Assembly: GCF_036670025.1 (NCBI RefSeq)
Contig: NZ_CP137640.1
Coordinates: 4,250,001-4,314,000, forward strand
Origin: Bacillus_BD oryzisoli
GTDB taxonomy: Bacteria; Bacillota; Bacilli; Bacillales; Cytobacillaceae
Reading direction: 5' to 3'
Length of the DNA stretch: 64,000 nt
The notes beneath the pieces are model-generated. The model worked only from the letters and a program-made list of their open reading frames with translations, had not been told where the DNA came from and made no database searches. Positions within the stretch are counted from its first letter, which is position 1; each line of letters starts with the position of its first letter. Both the position numbers and the translations under genes were made by a program. Of this stretch, positions 1 through 9,007 are shown one piece after another.

Positions 1-376
1 TAACATGTGGAACCTGGCTCATATTCTCGGTTCCTCCTGCAAGAACCACATTGGCTTCACCTGCTAAAATATAGCGTGCAGAAGTAAGTATCGATTCAAT
101 TCCTGATCCACACAACCGATTGATGGTTAAAGCGGGAACCGGAATCGGTGTTCCTGCTTTTAAACCAACATGTCTAGCCAAAATATGGGCATTTTTGCTG
201 GACTGCTGTACATTCCCGAATACAACATGATCAATTTCCTCTGCAGTTATCTTTGATCTTTGGATCGCTTCTTTTGCCGCAATCGCCCCTAAATCAATTG
301 CATCGATTTCACGAAAGGATCCGGAAATTTCAGTAAATGGCGTTCTTGCTCCTTCTAATATAACGATTTCTTTCAT
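1..376 (-). CDS. Acetyl-CoA acyltransferase (thiolase), N-terminal part
   Basis: About 125 N-terminal residues of a thiolase that runs off the left edge. The start is an ATG behind a GGAGTGAGG ribosome binding site. The protein begins MKEIVILEGARTPF and carries NRLCGSGIES, where the Cys is the acyl-accepting nucleophile of the family. Thiolases cleave 3-ketoacyl-CoA to acetyl-CoA and a shortened acyl-CoA (last step of beta-oxidation), or run in reverse as acetoacetyl-CoA thiolase. It lies directly downstream of an enoyl-CoA hydratase and a 3-hydroxyacyl-CoA dehydrogenase gene on the same strand, so the three would supply the last three steps of one cycle. Chain-length preference cannot be read from this part. 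Confidence 0.88.
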   Translation of the reverse strand, partial: MKEIVILEGARTPFTEISGSFREIDAIDLGAIAAKEAIQRSKITAEEIDHVVFGNVQQSSKNAHILARHVGLKAGTPIPVPALTINRLCGSGIESILTSARYILAGEANVVLAGGTENMSQVPHV

Positions 377-397
377 TTTCCTCACTCCATTTCTTGA

Positions 398-1177
398 TTA
401 TCGTCCAACATAAACCGGTTCTCTTTTTTCAACAAATGCCTGCAGTCCTTCTTTACGATCGTCCGTTGCAAAGGCTGTCGCAAAACACGCGCTTTCTAAA
501 ATTAGACCTGTATCAAGATCTGTATCACTTCCATTGTTAATGGCAACCTTGGCCATCTGTAGGGCAACAGGCGGTTTATCTGCTAACTTTTCAGCCCATG
601 CTTTAGCATTTGGAACAACCTCTTCTACCGGGACAACCTTATTAACAATATGTAGTTCTTTGGCACGCTCGGCACTGAACATATCTCCAAAATAGATCAA
701 TTCTTTCGCAAGGCCTTGGCCAACAATCTTTTGTAAACGTTGTGTACCCCCGCCACCTGGAATGATTCCAAGTCCTATCTCTGGGAAAGCAAATTTTGCT
801 CTCTCAGAACAAATCCGCAAATCACAAGCAAGGGCAAGTTCTAATCCGCCGCCAAGGGCTAAGCCGTTAATTGCAGCAATGACCGGCTTATTAGAGTTTT
901 CAATTTTGATAAAAACATTTCTTGAAACACTGTTCATTTTATTGACCCCAACGACATCAAGACCAGCCATCTCATTAATATCAGCACCTGCAACAAACGC
1001 TTTTTGTCCGCTTCCTGTCAGGACAATCGCACGAACTTCCTCATTTGCATCTAATTCATCAAATATTTGTGAAAGCTCTTGAAATACTTGTGTGTTTAAG
1101 GGATTCACAGGAGGGCGGTTAATCGTCACCACCGCAACCTTATTTTCAATTTCACATAGTAAAAATTCATAACTCAT
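398..1177 (-). CDS. Enoyl-CoA hydratase/isomerase family protein
   Basis: Crotonase-fold enzyme hydrating trans-2-enoyl-CoA in beta-oxidation. I chose the ATG giving MSYEFLLCEIENK; an in-frame TTG 15 bases upstream is part of the TTGGAGG ribosome binding site. About 259 residues, normal for the family. Visible are the oxyanion-hole region AFVAGADINEM, the NGLALGGGLELALACDLRI segment, and the FPEIGLGIIPGGGGTQRL block, which holds the usual acidic catalytic position. It is closely similar along its whole length to the second hydratase at 41801-42580. It sits 21 bases before the thiolase and 21 bases after the dehydrogenase gene. Substrate chain length is unknown. Confidence 0.93.
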   Translation of the reverse strand: MSYEFLLCEIENKVAVVTINRPPVNPLNTQVFQELSQIFDELDANEEVRAIVLTGSGQKAFVAGADINEMAGLDVVGVNKMNSVSRNVFIKIENSNKPVIAAINGLALGGGLELALACDLRICSERAKFAFPEIGLGIIPGGGGTQRLQKIVGQGLAKELIYFGDMFSAERAKELHIVNKVVPVEEVVPNAKAWAEKLADKPPVALQMAKVAINNGSDTDLDTGLILESACFATAFATDDRKEGLQAFVEKREPVYVGR

Positions 1178-1198
1178 AATCCATTCCTCCAATTTTTA

Positions 1199-2059
1199 TT
1201 ATTTTTCTTCGTAATCGTAGAATCCTGCACCTGTTTTCTTTCCAAGCCGCCCTGATCGAACTAATTGTTTTAATAGCAGCGGCGGTGCATATTGATCGTT
1301 GTTAAATTCATTCTTGAAATATTCCATCACATGGTAGCCAATATCCACACCAGCAAAGTCCTGTAATGTGAATGGTCCCATTGGATAGTTCAATCCCAGT
1401 GTTACAGCTTGATCGATATCCTCTGCAGATGCTACTCCTTCTTCCAGAAGCTTGATCGCTTCAATGAACTGTGGAACCATAATTCGATTGACAATAAACC
1501 CAGGTGAATCCTTCTTTACTTCCACTGGCGTTTTTGATAGTTTTCTAGACAATTCTTTTAATTCTTCCACTGTTTCATCACTTGTTTGATATCCTCTGAC
1601 AACCTCAACTAACCTCATTAATTGGGCTGGATTAAAAAAGTGCATGCCTGCCACTCGTTCCGGACGATTCGTTACCGAAGCAATTTCAGTGATGGACATC
1701 GAGGATGTATTCGTAGCGAGAATCACATCTTCCCGAGCAATGCGGTCAAGCTCTCGGAACACTTCTTTTTTAAGATCCAAATCTTCAATAACTGCTTCAA
1801 TCACAACATCTGCTGCAGAGAACTCCTCAAGATTTGTCGTAATACTAATTCGCCCTAAGGCCTCTTGTTTTTGTTCTTCTGTCAATTTTCCTCTTTGCAC
1901 ACTTTTACTCATAAATTGGTCCATTCGTTGTAAGGCGTTATCTAAATACCGCTCCTCAATATCACGCAAAATAACTTGAAATCCATTTAAGGCAGCTAAA
2001 TTAGCTATTCCAGAACCCATTGATCCCGCTCCAACGACTCCGATTGTTTGAATTTTCAT
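1199..2059 (-). CDS. 3-hydroxyacyl-CoA (3-hydroxybutyryl-CoA) dehydrogenase
   Basis: 286-residue NAD-dependent dehydrogenase oxidising 3-hydroxyacyl-CoA to 3-ketoacyl-CoA. The N-terminal Rossmann motif GVVGAGSMGSGIA (about residues 7-19) binds NAD. ATNTSSMSITEIA and the segment GMHFFNPAQLMRLVEVV hold the catalytic Ser/His/Asn region of the family. The C-terminal domain includes DSPGFIVNRIMVPQFIEAI. The length equals that of single-domain HBD enzymes. It is the first gene of the unit HBD-ECH-thiolase. A paralogue of the same size lies at 42577-43467, also paired with a hydratase. A palindrome at 2135-2149 lies 76 bases upstream of the start. Confidence 0.94.
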   Translation of the reverse strand: MKIQTIGVVGAGSMGSGIANLAALNGFQVILRDIEERYLDNALQRMDQFMSKSVQRGKLTEEQKQEALGRISITTNLEEFSAADVVIEAVIEDLDLKKEVFRELDRIAREDVILATNTSSMSITEIASVTNRPERVAGMHFFNPAQLMRLVEVVRGYQTSDETVEELKELSRKLSKTPVEVKKDSPGFIVNRIMVPQFIEAIKLLEEGVASAEDIDQAVTLGLNYPMGPFTLQDFAGVDIGYHVMEYFKNEFNNDQYAPPLLLKQLVRSGRLGKKTGAGFYDYEEK

Positions 2060-2134
2060 ATGAACGCTCCTTCATTTACTATTTGTTTAATTTTTCTATA
2101 AATTCATTATAATCTGATAAAATTCCATTTAATA

Positions 2135-2149
2135 CCCGCACTATGTAGG
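2135..2149 (-). promoter_or_regulatory. Putative operator palindrome, beta-oxidation site 1
   Basis: The plus strand reads CCCGCA-CTA-TGTAGG followed by A. It is an imperfect member of a 15-bp palindrome (CCTACA-N3-TGTAGG) that recurs upstream of three other fatty-acid degradation units at 34610, 40048 and 43544. Position is about 75 bases before the HBD start. The regulator is not identified. The rest of 2060-2329 is AT-rich with no convincing gene. Confidence 0.5.
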
Positions 2150-2329
2150 ATTAACACTCCTTTTTTCTGACAAAAAGTACAGTAAAACCATTGGCTTCCC
2201 CAAACAAAGAAAAAGGTAAAACCTTATAGCCATTTTAAGACACAAAAAAACTATCAAGTTCTGTGTAAATGGTTCATCTTACAAGACTCAATAGCTTTTC
2301 ATTCAAATCTATTTAGTATTTTAATTGGC

Positions 2330-4543
2330 TTATTTGGCAGGCGGCATTTCATCTCCGTACAAATCAAAAAGTTTAAAGGCCATCATCAAATTGAGACGAA
2401 CTTCGGCATTATTTAAATCTTCCCCTATTAACGATTCAATCTTCTCAAGCCGATATAAAAGTGAACTTCGATGGATGAAAAGATCTTCCGCTGTAATTTT
2501 GACATTCCCATTATTTTGTAAAAACACATAAAGGGTATGGCATAAATCAATATTCTTATCTTCACTGTACTTTAACAAAGGCTCCATATATTTTTTGAGA
2601 AAGAGATGAATCGCCTTCGTTTCTTTAAATTGTGAAAAAATAGTATACGACCCCAGATCTTCAAACATAGAAAATCCATCATCCGAAAAACGACTTTTTA
2701 CTACATTTAATGCTTGAATCGATTGCTGATAACTTACATGATAATCCTGAATGACTGTTGTTCTTTCCCCAATTCCTAATAGAATTTGGCATTTGCTTAC
2801 TTGAACCTCTGAACTTTTCTTCAACTTACCATATAGAGTTTTCCAAAATACTCGCGGCTGTTCACCCTCTGCTTCTGCAGGAACAATGAGAATAAAATGA
2901 TCATCATGGGAAGCTGTGATGATTTTGTCATTGATATCTAAAAGAATGGATTTGATAAATTCCCAAATAGACGTTTTTTTAGCCTGTTGTTCTAATAAAT
3001 TGGATGTTTCAATCACTTTTTGATGCAGCTTAATTGATATCGTAGAAACACGATGACTGCGAAATAAATCCCACTGGAAGAGATTAGCATATTGGATAAT
3101 ATGGCCTGTATCCTCTATTTTCTCAGCCAATAATTTTCCGATAAAGCTGTCCTTCGCTTGTTCCCTTCCATCTAAAACCAGCTTTTGTTTGATAAATTGG
3201 ATTGAACAAATATTACGAGCCAGTTCGACTGCCAGCTGATCGTATTCATCCATTTTTTCATTTGATAGTTGGATCGCTAAATAACCAAGTAAACTATTAC
3301 CGCCAGCCACAGGCCATAATGAATAACGGACTTCTGTATCGCTATTCGTTTCAACAATAAGCGTTTCATCGTTTTTGTCACTTGCTATGGCCTTTTGTGC
3401 ACCCTTTATGATTACTGACATAAGATTTGGGTCCTGGTCCGCTTCCCTAAAAACATAGGAAATAGGACGTAAAAAACGATCAAATAGGATAACAGTATTT
3501 TCAAACAGTTGATAAAGCATTGTTGTTATTCCATCAAAATTATGATCATCTACCGTTTCCTTCACAAGCGCTTGTTGATACTTGATAAGGGATTGAAGCT
3601 TTTTTTTATGACTTTTTTCATTATTAAAAAGCCCTGCATTTTCAAGAATGCTTGAAAAGTATTTTGATAGCAGCTCCAGTATTTTTAGATCCTCATCTTG
3701 AAAAACATCCCCTTTTATCTTCTCGATATGTAATACTCCCATTGGCTTTACTCCCATAACGATGGGTACGGTCAATTGCCGGCCGCCAATGGTCTCTAAA
3801 AACGGGAAGTGATCTTTCAAAATGTAGTGATTCATCAGGATTGTTGCATCGGGCTCGATTTCCCCAAAAAATGGTTTTTGTAATTCAAGACAATCGAGAG
3901 AAGCATTGTATAAATAAATACATGCTAAATCTGCATCTGTTCCTGTTCCTGCTCTAGTTGTTAATTCATGAATATGTTGCTCAATCGGCGTACCAAGTGA
4001 AAAATTTTGACTGATCCATTCAATGCCTTCTACTTTTCTTAACTGCGCTTCTTTTTGTCTTGTAATAGATATGGCTAAGGCAATATCCTGTCCAAAGTCT
4101 TCAAATGTTTTTTCCATATCTAAAAGAGGAACATAGTTTAGAAAACCAAGTACACAAAAACCATAATGATGATGATCATCTTTTAATGGAACACTAAACC
4201 ATGTTTTGACCTCGTTTTGTTTTAACATGTCTGCAAACCTGCATCCAACGTGTTGAGATTCATCCGTTAGACTATATCGCATAAGTTTAGCGGAGCATTC
4301 TTCTACAAGAAGCGGAAACGCATTTGTGACAGAAGGAATATGACCGCTCCATGCCTTTGGGATAAAGAGGTTATCTTCTTTTATAATCACTCCAACAAAG
4401 TCACAATATAATTCCAGTCGAAAGGAATCGGTTAAGTATTGTAACGCCTCTTCCTCTGTATTCACTTTGATCAGTTGTCGTGCCGTCTTACGTAAATGTG
4501 TTTCGATTCGCTCCATTAATGCATCCTGCTTAGAAACTGACAC
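2330..4543 (-). CDS. GAF-domain PucR/CdaR-type transcriptional regulator
   Basis: 737-residue cytoplasmic regulator. It starts at GTG behind a very strong AAAGGAGGAG site. The N-terminal half looks like two GAF sensor modules (roughly residues 10-165 and 180-310). The middle part has the degenerate GGDEF-like region typical of CdaR/PucR proteins. The C-terminus (about 670-730) is the PucR helix-turn-helix: LYVFLQNNGNVKITAEDLFI followed by HRSSLLYRLEKIESLIG. Such proteins usually activate catabolic genes when GAF or associated domains bind a small molecule. The upstream neighbour, 52 bases away on the same strand, is a DUF3237 gene, and the sulfatase genes follow. Its targets could be these, or the beta-oxidation genes downstream; the sequence does not decide. 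Confidence 0.85.
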   Translation of the reverse strand: MSVSKQDALMERIETHLRKTARQLIKVNTEEEALQYLTDSFRLELYCDFVGVIIKEDNLFIPKAWSGHIPSVTNAFPLLVEECSAKLMRYSLTDESQHVGCRFADMLKQNEVKTWFSVPLKDDHHHYGFCVLGFLNYVPLLDMEKTFEDFGQDIALAISITRQKEAQLRKVEGIEWISQNFSLGTPIEQHIHELTTRAGTGTDADLACIYLYNASLDCLELQKPFFGEIEPDATILMNHYILKDHFPFLETIGGRQLTVPIVMGVKPMGVLHIEKIKGDVFQDEDLKILELLSKYFSSILENAGLFNNEKSHKKKLQSLIKYQQALVKETVDDHNFDGITTMLYQLFENTVILFDRFLRPISYVFREADQDPNLMSVIIKGAQKAIASDKNDETLIVETNSDTEVRYSLWPVAGGNSLLGYLAIQLSNEKMDEYDQLAVELARNICSIQFIKQKLVLDGREQAKDSFIGKLLAEKIEDTGHIIQYANLFQWDLFRSHRVSTISIKLHQKVIETSNLLEQQAKKTSIWEFIKSILLDINDKIITASHDDHFILIVPAEAEGEQPRVFWKTLYGKLKKSSEVQVSKCQILLGIGERTTVIQDYHVSYQQSIQALNVVKSRFSDDGFSMFEDLGSYTIFSQFKETKAIHLFLKKYMEPLLKYSEDKNIDLCHTLYVFLQNNGNVKITAEDLFIHRSSLLYRLEKIESLIGEDLNNAEVRLNLMMAFKLFDLYGDEMPPAK

Positions 4544-4595
4544 TTTTGCTCCTCCTTTCTTTTAACATCTTTTATTTCCCCCTAACTATTTCCTA

Positions 4596-5048
4596 TTACT
4601 CTACTTGATAAAATCGAATCTGGACCTCTGATGGTTTTCGAATCCCTTCTCCAATAAAAATCATTTTATTAAGAAAATCGTACTTTTTACTTCCTGTTTC
4701 AAATACTGGACTCGTTTTAAAATAATAAGAATCATCGGGCACCTCTTCTCCCCGTATAAGCTTATCGATAATCTCTTTTGGGCCATGTCTGTAACCTTTG
4801 TTGACTACATAGATTGGAACTCCGTCATCAGTTTGAATCGTATAATGAGCAAGAGCTTCTGTTACACCATCCTGCCGTAAAATTTGATAATCTGCCCCAC
4901 GAAGGACCTTTCCTTTGAGCAGATCTCCTTCGAAACTGCCGCCAGTAATCGGAATCACCCTCCTATGTCCTTTTCCGCCATCCCCAATTTCAATCGGATT
5001 TTCTACCTGTATATGAGCTGTAAATATATGATTTAAGTGCAAAGTCAA
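4596..5048 (-). CDS. DUF3237 (UPF0311-like) family protein
   Basis: About 150 residues, matching the DUF3237 family in its core: IGDGGKGHRRVIPITGGSFEG (split by family convention into the Gly-rich turn and the ITGG.FEG strand), KVLRGADYQILR, YTIQTDDGVPIYVVNKGYRHG, and YYFKTSPVFETG. The function of the family is unknown; a small beta-barrel is expected. I place the start at a TTG eight bases after GGAGG, because the upstream in-frame TTG is inside the ribosome binding site. It precedes the PucR-type regulator gene, presumably as the same transcript. DUF3237 genes are often found near catabolic genes for aromatic or ring compounds, so a link with the aryl-sulfate genes is possible but inferred. 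Confidence 0.8.
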   Translation of the reverse strand: MTLHLNHIFTAHIQVENPIEIGDGGKGHRRVIPITGGSFEGDLLKGKVLRGADYQILRQDGVTEALAHYTIQTDDGVPIYVVNKGYRHGPKEIIDKLIRGEEVPDDSYYFKTSPVFETGSKKYDFLNKMIFIGEGIRKPSEVQIRFYQVE

Positions 5049-5144
5049 GTTTATAACCTCCAATTTAGTTAAAGATCACAAAACATTATCTGAATATTTT
5101 AAATCTTACACCAACACAATCATTTCAACAAGCTTTTAAAAGTG

Positions 5145-5188
5145 AAGCCAGGTACACTCATGTTTGAAATCATGAACGATCCTGGCTT
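5145..5188 (-). terminator. Hairpin after the sulfatase-maturase gene
   Basis: AAGCCAGG and CCTGGCTT arms (5145-5152 and 5181-5188) enclose an inner CTCATG/CATGA pairing. On the minus strand it lies about 90 bases beyond the maturase stop and is followed by a weak T-rich stretch. It probably ends that transcript before the DUF3237 promoter. Confidence 0.5.
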
Positions 5189-5279
5189 GTTTATATACCT
5201 TGAAATCATTATTTTTGTCTATTAGGAAAAGATAATATTCCATTTAAAACCTTATGATGCAAATTTTATTTTTAACATT

Positions 5280-6536
5280 TTACATTTTAATCACTAAAGG
5301 AGACTTAATCGCATCCATCACCATGGAGGCTGGTAAATTATTATTGATCAACTGAACCATCACCTTCATATAAGGATGGATATGGTGAAAATATTTCTTA
5401 TACCCTGCACATAAATAATTGAGGCCGGGTTCTCCGCTTACTGATTTCTGAAAACGACGTTTCGGGCATTCTCCATGACAAGCAAAACGGACCTCACAGG
5501 ATTGACACTCTTTTGGTAAGTCTGCCTTTTTGCTGGCACCAAATGCCTGCTGCTCTTTAGAATCAATCATCTCGTCCGGCTGATCGCTTACAATATTACC
5601 AAGCTTATAGGAAGGATAGACATAGTGATCACATGAATAAACATCTCCGTTATGTTCCATGACAACCGCCTGTCCGCAGCTCTTGGAAAATATACAAATA
5701 TTTGACTCTAATCCAAGCCAAGAGGTAAGAGCCCACTCAAAATTCATAACATGAATATCCCCTACATCCTTTCTTACCCATTCTTCAAAAATTTGAATAA
5801 GAAAGTCCCCGTATGTCTCAGGTTCTACTGTCCATGCAGTCACTTCCCGGTGGACATTATCTTGTTTAGGAGAGGAAGGAGCTGCATGCCGTAACCCCCA
5901 GCCTTCCGCCTCTGTATTCGATGTCCTTTCTACAATCGGTATAAATTGAATAAAACGAACTCCTTGTTCCTTAAAAAAACGATAGATTTCAAGTGGAAAT
6001 TTAGAAGATTCCTTTGTTACACATGTTAGTACATTAAATTCAACCCTGTACTGCTTTAGTAAAGATAGTGCTTTCATGACTTTATGGAACGTTGGCCTTT
6101 GTCCTCTATCCACTCGGTACCGATCATGTATAAATTTGGGCCCGTCTAAACTCAATCCTACCATAAATTGGTGCTTTGCCAGGAATTTACACCATTCCTC
6201 ATCTAAAAGGGTGCCATTCGTCTGCAAGGAGTTCTCTATCTTTTTCCCATTAGCATATTTCTTTTGAAGTTGAACCACTTTTTTGTAAAAATCTAAGCCA
6301 ATTAATGTAGGCTCCCCACCTTGCCATACAAACGGAACTTCCGGCGTCCTTTGCGTATCAATATACTTCTTTATGAAGCTCTCTAAAACCTCGTCAGACA
6401 TTCGGAATGCTGGATTTCCCGAAAATAAGGCTTCCTTTTCCGTATAAAAACAATATTCACAATCCAGATTACAAATTGGACCTGTTGGTTTTGCCAGAAT
6501 ATGAAATCCCTTCTGGGCCTGTGTAAGTTGTTCCAT
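5280..6536 (-). CDS. Anaerobic sulfatase maturase (radical SAM/SPASM)
   Basis: 418-residue radical SAM enzyme converting the active-site Cys (or Ser) of sulfatases into C-alpha-formylglycine without oxygen. The first cluster motif is CNLDCEYC (Cys22, Cys26, Cys29). The C-terminal SPASM region carries the Cys residues for two auxiliary clusters, in CIFSKSCGQ, YSCDHYVYP, CQSCEVRFACHGECP and YLCAGYKKYF. Length and layout fit the anSME family. It is encoded 38 bases downstream of the sulfatase gene on the same strand; the sulfatase carries a Cys-type site, the natural target. The pair is therefore a self-sufficient sulfatase module. Confidence 0.92.
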   Translation of the reverse strand: MEQLTQAQKGFHILAKPTGPICNLDCEYCFYTEKEALFSGNPAFRMSDEVLESFIKKYIDTQRTPEVPFVWQGGEPTLIGLDFYKKVVQLQKKYANGKKIENSLQTNGTLLDEEWCKFLAKHQFMVGLSLDGPKFIHDRYRVDRGQRPTFHKVMKALSLLKQYRVEFNVLTCVTKESSKFPLEIYRFFKEQGVRFIQFIPIVERTSNTEAEGWGLRHAAPSSPKQDNVHREVTAWTVEPETYGDFLIQIFEEWVRKDVGDIHVMNFEWALTSWLGLESNICIFSKSCGQAVVMEHNGDVYSCDHYVYPSYKLGNIVSDQPDEMIDSKEQQAFGASKKADLPKECQSCEVRFACHGECPKRRFQKSVSGEPGLNYLCAGYKKYFHHIHPYMKVMVQLINNNLPASMVMDAIKSPLVIKM

Positions 6537-6574
6537 AAAGTCCTCCTTCGTTGCGTTACTGTGTTATTCTAACG

Positions 6575-8857
6575 TTAATCATTCATTAAATGATATTCAA
6601 CCTTATTAATCTTACCGCTAAATTTGAAGTCCTTCCCTTTTCCGTAATCCGGACTTACTGGTCGCAGCATATCTCTTCCAATATCAAGACCTTCTTCAGC
6701 AAGCGTTGCTTTAAAAGTTTTTGGCATCTCCACTTCCCCAACCTGTTTTCCATTGATCATTAGGAAAGCTTTCCCTTGTAGATTACCAGTCTTCTGGAAT
6801 TCGAACTGAATGGTAGATTCCCCCACAGGTACTTTTTCTTTCGAAACCATTTTATAAACCGTTCCTAAAAGATTGTATTCATATACAAGCTTGTCGTCTT
6901 TTATATATAGTGTATAGCCGCTTAGATGGTCTCCATGTGCCACAAGAACCCCGTCGGTCTTCTTTTCTTTACGATCAATCGTGGCCATAATTGTGTAGGA
7001 ACGATTTTGAATCTTTGGAGCAGCGTATGTTCCGATGTGCTCCATTCCTTGATAATACGCAAACTGATTTCGGTTATTCACCGCTTTTGGATTTATATAG
7101 CCTCTAACTTGGCTTGTTTCAAATTCATAAGGTAACGCGTCATATTTTTCTGCTTCCTCGTACCAGAGCTTCTCTAGTTCCTTTATTTTATCTGGATACT
7201 TTTCTGCTAGATTGTTAGACTCTGTAAAGTCGTTCATACGATACAATTCCCATTTGTCATTTTCATATGGTTCCCCTTGCTTATGGTAGGTGACTGCCTT
7301 CCAATCGCCATCTACAATGGCACGGCTTCCATAAATGGAATAATACTGTCTTATTCTGGTTGTAGGAACATCCGAATTCTCAAACGAATAAGTCATACTT
7401 GTTCCATGCATTGGCATCTGTTTAATTCCTTGATACGTTTCTGGCACCTCTACATCTATAATATCCAATACGGTCGGTGTAATATCTATAACATGATGAT
7501 ACTGTGTCCGAATCTCCCCACGATTCTCTTCGTTAATCCCTTCCGGCCAATGGATAATCAGCGGTACACGAGTCCCTCCATTATGAAGTGATTGTTTGTA
7601 ATTTTTAAAAGGAGTGCTGCTCACTTGTGCCCAACCAAGCGGATAGGCTGCACGTACTTCAGGACCACCAATTTTATCCTTAACTGCGATTAAATCTTTT
7701 GTTTCTGTCGGATTCCCATTGATATAATTTAAAAATGAAATCGAACCGTTTGAACTTTCCCTGCTTGCACCATTGTCGGACACAAGTACAATCATGGTAT
7801 TATCAAGTTCCCCCATCTCTTTTAACCGGGATATGAAACGGCCGATTTGGTCGTCGGTGTGAGTCATAAAACCAGCATAGGCTTCTTGGAATCGTGCATA
7901 TAACTCCTGTTCTTCTTTGGAAAGTGAATCCCATGCTTTAATCTCTGGATCCCGCGGGATAAATTCCGTATCTTGCGGAATAATTCCCATTTCCTTTTGC
8001 CGCTCAAAACGCTCTTTCCGAATTTCATCCCAGCCCTTATCATAGACCCCTTTATACATATTTATATATTCTTCAGGCACTTGAATCGGTGAATGAGTAG
8101 CACCAAAACCTAGATAAAGATGAAATGGCTTGTCAGGGGTAACAGAAACTTGATCTGTTACAAATTGAATGGCATGATCGACAAAATCCACCGATATATG
8201 ATAATCCTCTTTTTCTGGCGGTTCTACCATATGATTATCGTAGACAAGTTCAGGGGCAAATTGGTCGGTATGACTCTCCAAAAACCCGTAAAAACGTTCA
8301 AATCCTTGTCCCAAAGGCCAGTTATCAAATGGACCTGCTGGGGTTATTTCATGAAGCGGGGCAGCATGCCATTTTGTAACGGCAAATGTACTAAAACCAT
8401 TTTCCTTTAGAATTTCTGCTGATGTGGCTGCTTCCGGCTTAATTCGTGCCTGTGTATGACTTTCCGGACCTAAATCAAAATTCGCTACACTTCCCATCCC
8501 AACAGAGTGATGGTTTCTCCCTGTTAAAAGAGATGCCCTTGTCGGAGAACACATAGGATTCGCATGAAAGTTATTGTACCTTAGCCCATCACTTGCTAGT
8601 TGATCCATATTTGGTGTCTTTATTTCAGATCCATAGCTGCCCAAATCAGAAAAACCTGCATCATCTAAAACAATATATACAATATTGGGCTTTTCTTTTG
8701 GAGAGGTAAATTCATCCTTGATAGGTTTCTCTACCTTTTCAGACCCTATAGCCGTCTTTTCTTTTCCTATTAAAGCAGTAGTTGTAATGGAAGCGGCTAC
8801 CATCGAGCCAACTGCAGTCACTTTCATCAGTGAAGATACTTTATTCGGTAATTTCAA
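6575..8857 (-). CDS. Exported Cys-type arylsulfatase
   Basis: 760-residue sulfatase of the alkaline phosphatase superfamily, hydrolysing sulfate esters. The signature CSPTRASLLTGR starts at Cys103, the residue to be turned into formylglycine. The first metal site is IVLDDAGFSDLG (Asp65, Asp66), and a second metal region is LVSDNGAS in the middle of the protein. The N-terminus has a basic start and a hydrophobic stretch (about residues 11-30) that looks like a signal peptide, without a lipobox and without twin arginines. The last 120 residues look like a jelly-roll/LamG-type domain. It is followed by its maturase. The substrate is unknown; the nearby aromatic-acid transporter favours aryl sulfates (inference). 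Confidence 0.92.
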   Translation of the reverse strand: MKLPNKVSSLMKVTAVGSMVAASITTTALIGKEKTAIGSEKVEKPIKDEFTSPKEKPNIVYIVLDDAGFSDLGSYGSEIKTPNMDQLASDGLRYNNFHANPMCSPTRASLLTGRNHHSVGMGSVANFDLGPESHTQARIKPEAATSAEILKENGFSTFAVTKWHAAPLHEITPAGPFDNWPLGQGFERFYGFLESHTDQFAPELVYDNHMVEPPEKEDYHISVDFVDHAIQFVTDQVSVTPDKPFHLYLGFGATHSPIQVPEEYINMYKGVYDKGWDEIRKERFERQKEMGIIPQDTEFIPRDPEIKAWDSLSKEEQELYARFQEAYAGFMTHTDDQIGRFISRLKEMGELDNTMIVLVSDNGASRESSNGSISFLNYINGNPTETKDLIAVKDKIGGPEVRAAYPLGWAQVSSTPFKNYKQSLHNGGTRVPLIIHWPEGINEENRGEIRTQYHHVIDITPTVLDIIDVEVPETYQGIKQMPMHGTSMTYSFENSDVPTTRIRQYYSIYGSRAIVDGDWKAVTYHKQGEPYENDKWELYRMNDFTESNNLAEKYPDKIKELEKLWYEEAEKYDALPYEFETSQVRGYINPKAVNNRNQFAYYQGMEHIGTYAAPKIQNRSYTIMATIDRKEKKTDGVLVAHGDHLSGYTLYIKDDKLVYEYNLLGTVYKMVSKEKVPVGESTIQFEFQKTGNLQGKAFLMINGKQVGEVEMPKTFKATLAEEGLDIGRDMLRPVSPDYGKGKDFKFSGKINKVEYHLMND

Positions 8858-8958
8858 GTTTGTTCAACTCCTAATCTCTATTTCTTATATAAATATCGTT
8901 TTCATGACATCTATTCATCTATCAACTAATGAAGACTCACTCAATGGTTCTCTAAACT

Positions 8959-8996
8959 AACAATCCCAGGAATCAGCTCTCCCGGGAATGTTAGAT
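8959..8996 (-). terminator. Hairpin between transporter and sulfatase genes
   Basis: On the minus strand AACATTCCCGGGA pairs with TCCTGGGATTGTT (12 of 13 positions counting G-T). It lies 12 bases past the MFS stop. The following bases are only moderately T-rich, so termination is likely but partial read-through into the sulfatase gene is possible. Confidence 0.5.
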
Positions 8997-9007
8997 TGTT
9001 ATATTGG

